A model generated the notes under the pieces. The model was given only the letters and a program-made list of their open reading frames with translations, did not search any database and was not told where the DNA came from. From Guillardia theta CCMP2712 (lineage: Eukaryota > Cryptophyceae > Pyrenomonadales > Geminigeraceae): DNA of 64,000 nucleotides. How positions within the stretch are numbered: the stretch's first letter is position 1; every line of letters begins with the position of its first letter. The stretch spans positions 32,032 to 96,031 of the forward strand of contig NW_005434583.1 of NCBI RefSeq assembly GCF_000315625.1, given 5' to 3'. Of the stretch, positions 57,244-64,000 are shown piece by piece. The translations under genes were made by a program, and so were the position numbers.

Positions 57244-59370
57244 GCCTCAGCACGGTGGAAGCTCAGGATCGGATACTCCAAAAGAGTGGAGTCACACGAA
57301 ATCGAGAAGAGAAAGCCTTAGCCGATAGTCTGCTTGGCAGTAAGTGATGAGCCGCGTTAGAAAGGTATCCAGTATTGTGTGTTATCACGGTGAGATCCTT
57401 TCTACATCACCAACACTACCACACCAGTAGCGTTCAATGGGAAAAACTGCATCATATCATACAACAACAAAAACACACAAACCAATATCGCACAGCATGG
57501 CATTGGTGGAATGGACAAACAAGACACGCTGCCAGGATACCGCAGCCACTCCTCCATCTCAATAACGCACATCCAACATTTCAAACAATGCACCCTCCCT
57601 CCTCCGCCCACACTCATATCCATCTATATATCTGCATCTTTCTCACCTGTACAATTGGCGCGTCTACCAGCCTCCTCCTCCTCCTCCTCCTCCTCTCCCT
57701 TCCACGCCGCCGTCAGGCGTCCACGACCATTGCCACCAGCGTCCACGGTTCTCTGTTCCAGGTACAAAATAAAATATTGTATATGTTAATAACAATTTAT
57801 CACAACTAATCTCTAAAAGGAAAAATCCAATTTCATACAAAGCATGCATCAACTTTACCAATTCCGTACAGGTTTACAACTCAAGGATAGAATATAATGC
57901 ATTTATAGTCAAATCAGGTAGAAACATTTTTGATAATGTTTTTTAAAAAGGCAAGTGCTTTACATGGGGAGATAGGGCTACTAGACGCTTTTCTGCTTGG
58001 CTTTTCCGCCCACCTCAAGGGGTAGGTAAATAACGGGTAGGGTTGGTAGATGAGGGGTAGCGTACGTAGGTAGATAGGGGTACAAGGTTTATAAGTAGGG
58101 GTAGTCGAAACGACTACAATCCCTTGGTACCTATATTTGGAGGTGATCTCTCCTCCGCAGGGGCGGGGTAGGTCGTGGTGTCTTATTTGGGGGTGGGGTA
58201 GCAGGATAAAGTGTAAAACCGGGCGGTGCTAGTGGAAAAACTCATTTTTAAAAGTTGCCATGGAGTAGGGGTGTCGGCCCATGTCAGGCTGTTTCACTCT
58301 GTTGCAGAAGGGGGTGGAAGAGACAGATGTGAGGGGCAGTCACACAATAATACCTACCCTACCCCATCGATACCATTTTAAAGGCCTTAGCAACCCCCCC
58401 CCCCCCTTTTGTTCCTGAACCCGCATCCCCGCACGTGTCCAACAGTTCCCCCCCCCCCGCCCCCCGGCAGATTTGCCTCCATTGGCCTCTCGGCAATCTT
58501 CGTTGCGAGACCCCCACGCACAGCTCGCACAAAAAAAAAAGGCGTCTTAAAATGTTTTAATGAAAATATTACTGCACGGTGCATGGAACCCGAGCACATC
58601 CACAAAAATGAATTCTAAAGCTTCTGTACGGGGAAAACATTAGTTATCTTTCTGTCAAAAAGGAAATTTTTAAAAAAACAACTCCCGGTGGGTCATGCGA
58701 CCCAAGCCAGCTGTTGTAAAATGTGTAGTAAGGGATGTAACCTCTTGATAAAATCAGTCGGTTTAATTCGCCGGAGTCCAACTACTCAATCGATTCGAGT
58801 CATATTGAACTGAATCGAATACATTCAGCGCTCAAGATTTAATCCAATTTGAATCATGTCAAAGATTTGTGGATCGGAAGTTTTCACTCGGAGAGTTCTG
58901 GTTTTCGCAAGCGGGCAAGGGAGGAGGAGGAGGGGGAGGAGGAGGCACACCAGCAGCAGCAGCAGCAGCAGCAGCAAGGAGGTGTTATAGAGGTGCTTTC
59001 AGTAAGAGGAGCTTAAGGCGGAGCTATTTCGACATGATCATGACGCGGTGGGATGTGTTTTCTACTGTCCACTTTTCCTGGGAAGTTCTGGTGGGTAGGT
59101 GGGGATAGAGGCATGTTGCTCCTATCATTTGTGTCTTGTGTGACCTGGTTGTGCATCATTCGCATGTTATTCATTGATGGATATGCTTGATCACCTTCGT
59201 TGTGTCGATCCCTTCCTGAAACCCTTGTTGTCTTGGGCTAAAGGGTGATATCAGCTTACAATGTTTCAAAGGCATCAACCTGCTTTGTTTGTCTGAGCCC
59301 TGACTTGACATACAGCTCGGGATCGGCGTTGCTACCCTTCATATTTCTGCAAGGATATCTCTGCCAGGCA
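57244..59370. other. Divergent spacer with GGGGTAG-rich segment
   Basis: About 2.1 kb. From 57760 to 57960 it is AT-rich. From 58015 to 58380 it has many GGGGTAG, GGGTAGG and CCTACCCTACCCC strings. C-runs lie at 58397-58408 and 58449-58465. AGC repeats occur at 58953-58975. Short frames on + near 58869-59108 have no recognisable domain. The upstream exons of the kinase gene, if any, would be here. Confidence 0.45.
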
Positions 59371-62300
59371 ATGGTGAGCTGCATGCCCGACGCGTCCCTG
59401 GCACGGAATAGCTGGCGGGGGCTGTTGAGGCACCCTCCTCCTCTGCCCTTCGATGTCCACAAGGCTGCACAGGTGCCGTGGACGATCGATCGAGTTGGAG
59501 ACTTATCAGGGCTGCAGGCAACTTCTGCGAGACTGGAGGAGAGAGAGATATGCCTCGATCGGACCAACATTCAGCGGGTCTCTCTAAAAGCAGGAGAGCT
59601 CCTGGAAACCTTCATCCCTCTGAAGCAAGCTATCATGGAGAGATACAGGCAAGCTTCACAAGAGGGAAGAAGATGCCTTGTCGGGCTGGCAGGCCCTCCC
59701 GCTGCAGGTTTCGCCTGTCTCCTTGCTAGTCTGTTCGAGCTTGCTGATGTAATCCGGGCCCCAAGGAAAAAGCACCTTTGCTCAGCTGCTGAAAATCATT
59801 TGCGAGACTTCCATCCCATGCAGGAATGCAGAGATGTCTGTAAAGGTCTCCTCTCCCTCCCTCCCTACCTACCTACCTACCTACCTACCTACCTACCTAC
59901 CTACCTACCTGCCTGCCTGCCTGCCTACCTGCCTGCCTGCCTGCCTACCTACCTCCCCCCGCTCTCTCCCTCCCTCCCTCCTAGATCATGTGATGTTGGA
60001 GCAGGCAGCGGTTTTGAGCATGGACGGGTATCACATGTACAACGCGCAGATCGCCTCGGAGTTTCAACCTTCAAGTATGGTTTAAGTTTATCGTGCTCTG
60101 TCAGCTCGCGTCTACCATCCACAAGAATTTTGAGCCTCTGACACTTTACCAACTCCAGTGAAAGGCCTTCCCTCCACCTTCGCTGCTCGAGATCTGAAGA
60201 GAGACCTGGCTGCATTGCGGGAGGTGATTCTCTCCCCTCCTCTTCACAGCATCCCTGACATGTCTACAGTTCAATGACGTCCTCTGCCCCGAGTACGATC
60301 GCACTCTCCATGAACCTGTTCAAGATGCAATCTCCATCACCAAGGAGTTCCCGTGAGACAAGGCCTGGCCTCAGCTGCCATGGTGCATGACGGTCTGGTA
60401 CATGCTCAGGATCGTCATTGTAGAGGGCAACTATCTGTTCCTCGATGAGGTCCGTGCTCGCCTCTGCGCTCCCTCTCGTGCCTGAAGCATGAGCGTCTAG
60501 GGCGACTGGAGCGACCTGAAGGGGATGTTTGACCTCAAGCTGTTCATCAGCTGCTCGGCGGACGCCAGCTGCAGCCGCGTGACGAAGAGGAAGGTAGTGG
60601 ATAGACTTGTAAGTGATCCCCTCGTTCACTCTCATCCCTCAGACCCGAAATGGAGCGAGCGCGGCAGAGATAGAGGGCGCCGTTCCCTACGTGCGTCAGA
60701 TGGCGGAGATAGCTGAGAGGACGGCGGGGAACGCAGATGCGAGGATCACATTCACTGTGAGTAGTTGCTGCTCATGAGTCCGCAGTGAAAAGCTGAGGGT
60801 CAAGTCGTAGGACGGGGAGACGTCTGAGAGCCTTTCGTACCTGCTGAAGGATGTGCAAGTCCACCAAGAGGAGCGGGAACCTTATCTGTTGGCTGTCGGC
60901 TTGAACCCCGCGTTCCAGAAGACTCTCGTGTTCGATGATATCAAGTTTGGAGACGTCAACAGGTTTCTACCTCCGTCTGTGCCCTTTCTGTCTGCTCATA
61001 GACTGCAAAAGGGCGCAGAAGGCGTATCGTACGGTCGGAGGGAAAGGGCAGCACGTAGCGATAGCAGCGAACAGGATCGATGTCGGGTCCGTGCGCGTTG
61101 CTCATTTCCTTGGTATCATTGCAGTGTGTTGGGTATAGGACCTTGACTGACTGTTGTCTTTCCTTCTGAAGGGGACGAGCAAGAACAAGGTAGATTCATC
61201 CACCAGCACCTGAAGGATCGGAGCATAGATCAGCTGGTGCAGTGGTGGGGAGAAATCTTTTCCAGCTTGTCAAACCTCAGCTTGTTTCCGCAGGGTCCCG
61301 TCATCGACCAGGACGTGCACAACCTTACTGGACATGAAGACAGGGAAGATGACCGAGCTTATTGAACCTTCGGATCAGGTGAGCAGCTGACGTGAGTTTC
61401 AAGGAGGATCGCAAGGAGGGAGGGAGGTGGAGAAGAGTCCCAACAGAGGGAGGGATGAGCGGACGTAGGAAGAGGGAGAGACGACATACAGGAGGGACGA
61501 AGGAGGAGCGGAGGAGCGGAGGAGGTACCAATCGACCCACAGATATCACCGGAGGATGTGAAGTCCATGATCGACAAGATCGTCCCTGCTGCGCAGGGCT
61601 GCAGAGGCAAGCGGGCCAGTTAGTCTTCGTTGACTTCTCAGCTTACACATTGCAGGCGTCGCCCTGTGCGGCACGTTCCCTCCTGGTGTGACAGAGGAGG
61701 TGTATGCAAGTGAGTGGACGTGGCGAGGGAGGAGGGGAGCTGATGGGTTGTCCTACCAGCGCTCGCCCGAAGTCTGCCGCAGGACTGCAAGCTTGTTCTT
61801 GACGGGTGCGAGGAGGCAGGGCATGCCTGCATAGTCTCTCAGCCGCCCATGGCAGGTGGAAGGGGGTCAACGCAACGCTCCAGACGCGGCGGGTGGACGT
61901 GCTCAAGATCAACTCGGACGAGCTACTGTGGCTGATGGGAGGTGGCCCTGCGGTCTACCTCTTGTTCTCACAGTCCGTTGAAGCCTCCTGGTGGTGCAGG
62001 AAAGGACTTGGATGCCGCTGCAAAGGACTGTCTAGAACGGTTGGGCCCCTGCTCGCTCCTCCCGTTCCTCCATGACAGATTCTGGCAGATATCTCTCCCC
62101 TCGCGCTGTCCTCGCCATAACAAGCGGCAGCTGTACGTCCTCTGTCATCCTTCAACAGTCAAGATGCAAATGCTGACTCGCCTCCACTTTCTCCGCCTTC
62201 CTCTCTGCCCCCCTTCTTCCCTTCCAATCCCTCCCTTCTCTGACTGCCTCCCGCTGTCCCTGCAGCAAGCGCCTTCTTGTACCGCAAGGAAGCAGTAGAG

Positions 62301-62727
62301 GGCCGAGGGGAGCAGCAGAGCGCAGCAGTGGTCGTGACTGAGTTCACAATCCCTCAGCTGGAGGCTGTAAACCCTATTGGGGCAGGAGACACTTGTACCG
62401 CAGGTCCCTCCTTGCCTCATCCTTGAGCTTGCACTCTCTGACTGCCACCTCCCCTCTCTCAGGCTTGCTGCACGGGATCGTACACGACTACCCCGTCGAG
62501 GAAGCCTTCGCCTACGCTCTGGCCTGTGCAAGGTTCGTCCTCCTGCGCTGCTGGTGCTGGTGCTGACTGCTGAGCAGTGCGAGTTGCCTTCACTTGGAGG
62601 GAGCGAACTTTGACCTGCGAGGTATCAGCACCGGGAGGGGAGAGGGAGGAGAACCAAGTGACTCGTTCGTGCAGAGACTCTACAGCTCTATGATAAGATC
62701 ACGTACGAGGTTGTAAGAAAGATCTGA
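59371..62727 (+). CDS. P-loop uridine-kinase-like domain fused to PfkB carbohydrate kinase
   Basis: About 20 exons; Met at 59371 is the best visible start. The N-terminal half is a P-loop kinase: GLAGPPAAG (exon end 59707) joins KSTFAQLLKIICETS to make Walker A GPPAAGKST near residue 110. Then QAAVLSMDGYHMYNAQIAS, LKGLPSTFAARDLKRDLAAL, FNDVLCPEYDRTLHEPVQDA, IVIVEGNYLFLDE and GDWSDLKGMFDLKLFISCS, as in the uridine kinase/YFH7-like family. The second half is PfkB: YLLAVGLNPAFQKTLVFDDI, RTVGGKGQHVAIAANRID, RTCTTLLDMKTGKMTELIEP, VALCGTFPPGVTEEVYA, VDVLKINSDELLWLMG, and the signature NPIGAGDTCTAG then LLHGIVHDYPVEEAFAYALA. It ends ITYEVVRKI, stop 62727. Both domains should phosphorylate small metabolites with ATP; substrates are unknown. 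Exon borders in 59980-60760 are approximate. Confidence 0.78.
59868..59953. repeat. (CTAC/CTGC)n tetranucleotide repeat
   Basis: About 20 units of CTAC with blocks of CTGC, followed by a pyrimidine run. It lies in the intron right after the Walker A exon of the kinase fusion gene. Confidence 0.95.
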
Positions 62728-63062
62728 TCGACGGTCAGTAGGCTAATGCCAGTAATCATGAGCACACGAGCTGCACCGTACGGTCCGCGCTGCCGCAGTG
62801 CTTTCCGGGCCCGGACCCGGGGCCGCAGTGCTGCCAGTCACTGAAGGCACTGCCCCCGAGTACTGGCCCTACTAGGCTACTGAGAGGCTTCCAGAGCTGC
62901 TACCAGAGAGGCTACGGGCAGTCACGGATCGGACGGTGGGCTCACGGTAAAGCGACCGTACGGTCCGATCGACCGTACTGTGACGGCGGCTGCTAGCTGT
63001 GCTGCAGTGTGCTGCTAGTAATAAGTCAGAAAGGGCAAGGGTGGGGAATAGAGGACCGTATA
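62728..63062. other. Spacer with GC-rich island
   Basis: Lies between the kinase fusion gene and the CDF gene (tandem, +). It contains CCGGGCCCGG, GGGGCCGCAGTGCTGCC and repeated CCGTACGGTCCG palindromes near 62775 and 62950. The GGGCCGCAGTGC string is shared with the island near 42736. No gene seen. Confidence 0.55.
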
Positions 63063-64000
63063 ATGGCGGATGGGGCGCAGCTCGAAGAAGGGGAGGAGAT
63101 GCTGCAAGGAGAGGGAGACTCGCTCCTTGGAGGGGAGGGAGAGGAGGCCCAACGGCCGCAGATGGCGGCAGGTAACCATGAAGGATACAGGAAGAAGAGG
63201 TTGGAAGTGAAGACCGATTTGGCACAGAGCGCGGGAAGCAGAGGCAACGCCGGGGCCGCACACCGCCACCCTCACGAGATCACGGGAGGATCGGAGGAGC
63301 TGCAACGGATAGAGAGAGGAGATGAAGGCTGGGGATGCGATCCTAGTGACCAGGACCTCACAGGGGAGGGGGGGGCTCTGACCCCGAGCTCGAGGGATAG
63401 GTATGCCAGAATGGTGAAGTTGGCGCTGAACCTGTCTCTGGTCCTCAACGTCCTGCTGATGCTCTCGAAGGTCTTTGCATACTGGAAGTCCAACTCGAAG
63501 TCCGTGCTTGCTACTCTGGCAGACTCCTTCGTCGACCTGCTGTCTCAGCTAGTGATCGCCATCGCCGAATGGAGCATGGCCAGGTACGATCCCCGCTACC
63601 CGGTGGGCAAGACGAGGCTCGAGACCATCGGTGTCATAATCTCCGCCGCCATCATGTCGGCAGCGTCCATCGAAGTGATGCAGTCATCTGTGATGGAGCT
63701 GTTGAGCTCCGAGCACGAGATCTCTCTGGACATCTACACGTACGTCATCCTTGGCTCGACCATTGTTCTCAAGATCTTCCTCTTCTTCTACTGCTACCAG
63801 CTGCGTGAGGTCTCTGGTTCCGCGCTTGCAGTCGCGGAAGATCACTTCAACGACATCATTTCCAACTCGGGGGCAATCATGACGGCTGCTCTTGCCAGCG
63901 AGCGCGCAGACCTGTGGTGGATGGACCCTGTGGGAGGAGGGTTGATCGCTGTGTACATAGTGTTCCGGTGGATTATCCTGGCGAAGAACCACATCGACAA
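63063..64000 (+). CDS. Cation diffusion facilitator (CDF/MTP) metal transporter, 3' end cut by window
   Basis: ATG at 63063 (MADGAQLEEGEEML) opens a frame that reaches the window end with no stop, about 312 residues so far. The N-terminal 120 residues are soluble and Glu/Gly-rich. The membrane part begins ALNLSLVLNVLLMLSKVFAY. The metal site in helix 2 reads LADSFVDLLSQ, a DxxxD form typical of the Mn-CDF subgroup. Then YDPRYPVGKTRLETIGVI (the conserved PVGxxRLE loop), and in helix 5 AEDHFNDIISN, the matching second site. CDF proteins export divalent metals from the cytosol to organelles or outside by proton exchange. Manganese is the best guess from the DxxxD site and the PVGxxRLE loop. The C-terminal cytosolic domain is outside the window. 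Confidence 0.88.
   Translation, partial: MADGAQLEEGEEMLQGEGDSLLGGEGEEAQRPQMAAGNHEGYRKKRLEVKTDLAQSAGSRGNAGAAHRHPHEITGGSEELQRIERGDEGWGCDPSDQDLTGEGGALTPSSRDRYARMVKLALNLSLVLNVLLMLSKVFAYWKSNSKSVLATLADSFVDLLSQLVIAIAEWSMARYDPRYPVGKTRLETIGVIISAAIMSAASIEVMQSSVMELLSSEHEISLDIYTYVILGSTIVLKIFLFFYCYQLREVSGSALAVAEDHFNDIISNSGAIMTAALASERADLWWMDPVGGGLIAVYIVFRWIILAKNHID

Overview
This window looks like nuclear DNA from a secondary-plastid alga, most likely a cryptophyte close to Guillardia theta. The organism call is an inference. It rests on intron-split eukaryotic genes with many very short introns (about 45-51 nt, several exactly 48), a plastid-targeted protein whose signal peptide is followed by Phe as in cryptophyte transit peptides, an algal NRT2 nitrate transporter, many domain fusions, heavy microsatellite load and two 100-N scaffold gaps. 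All splice sites were read by eye from GT..AG borders plus family conservation. Exon borders given to the base are the ones I checked; the rest are approximate.

Layout. 1-3882 (-): OSCA/TMEM63/CSC1-type mechanosensitive channel, cut by the window edge. 4909-5560 (+): PDZ-like fragments. 7450-10206 (+): coiled-coil protein with a C-terminal PDZ domain. 10502-11541 (-): secreted ankyrin protein. 12407-13720 (+): ubiquitin fused to nickel superoxide dismutase. 14060-15853 (-): NRT2 nitrate transporter. 17070-18889 (+): secreted beta-helix-like protein. 18960-22378 (-): glycosyltransferase-like protein with a Cys cluster. 22674-36543 (-): a giant, roughly 4,467-residue DUF3638-type protein with WW, PH, EF-hand and VPS62-like modules. 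38841-40289 (+): plastid rubredoxin-domain protein. 40489-41380 (-): AT-hook/EF-hand protein. 42917-48533 (+): BK/Slo-type K+ channel with a C-terminal C2 domain. 49488-54339 (-): TruD/PUS7 pseudouridine synthase. 54858-57243 (-): LRR + DCAF11/LEC14B WD40 protein. 59371-62727 (+): P-loop kinase fused to a PfkB sugar kinase. 63063-end (+): CDF metal transporter, cut by the window edge.

The spacers between genes carry two recurrent types of non-coding sequence: very GC-rich islands built around GGGCCCGG-like palindromes, and segments rich in GGGGTAG/CTACCCC. Long tri- and hexanucleotide repeats lie in introns and spacers. These genes do not form an operon-like pathway. The shared themes are unusual domain fusions (ubiquitin-NiSOD, BK-C2, LRR-DCAF11, kinase-kinase, WW/PH/DUF3638), ubiquitin-linked biology and ion or nutrient transport. 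The most striking single item is the ubiquitin-NiSOD gene. There, cleavage after the ubiquitin Gly-Gly would directly expose the His-1 that NiSOD needs to bind nickel.
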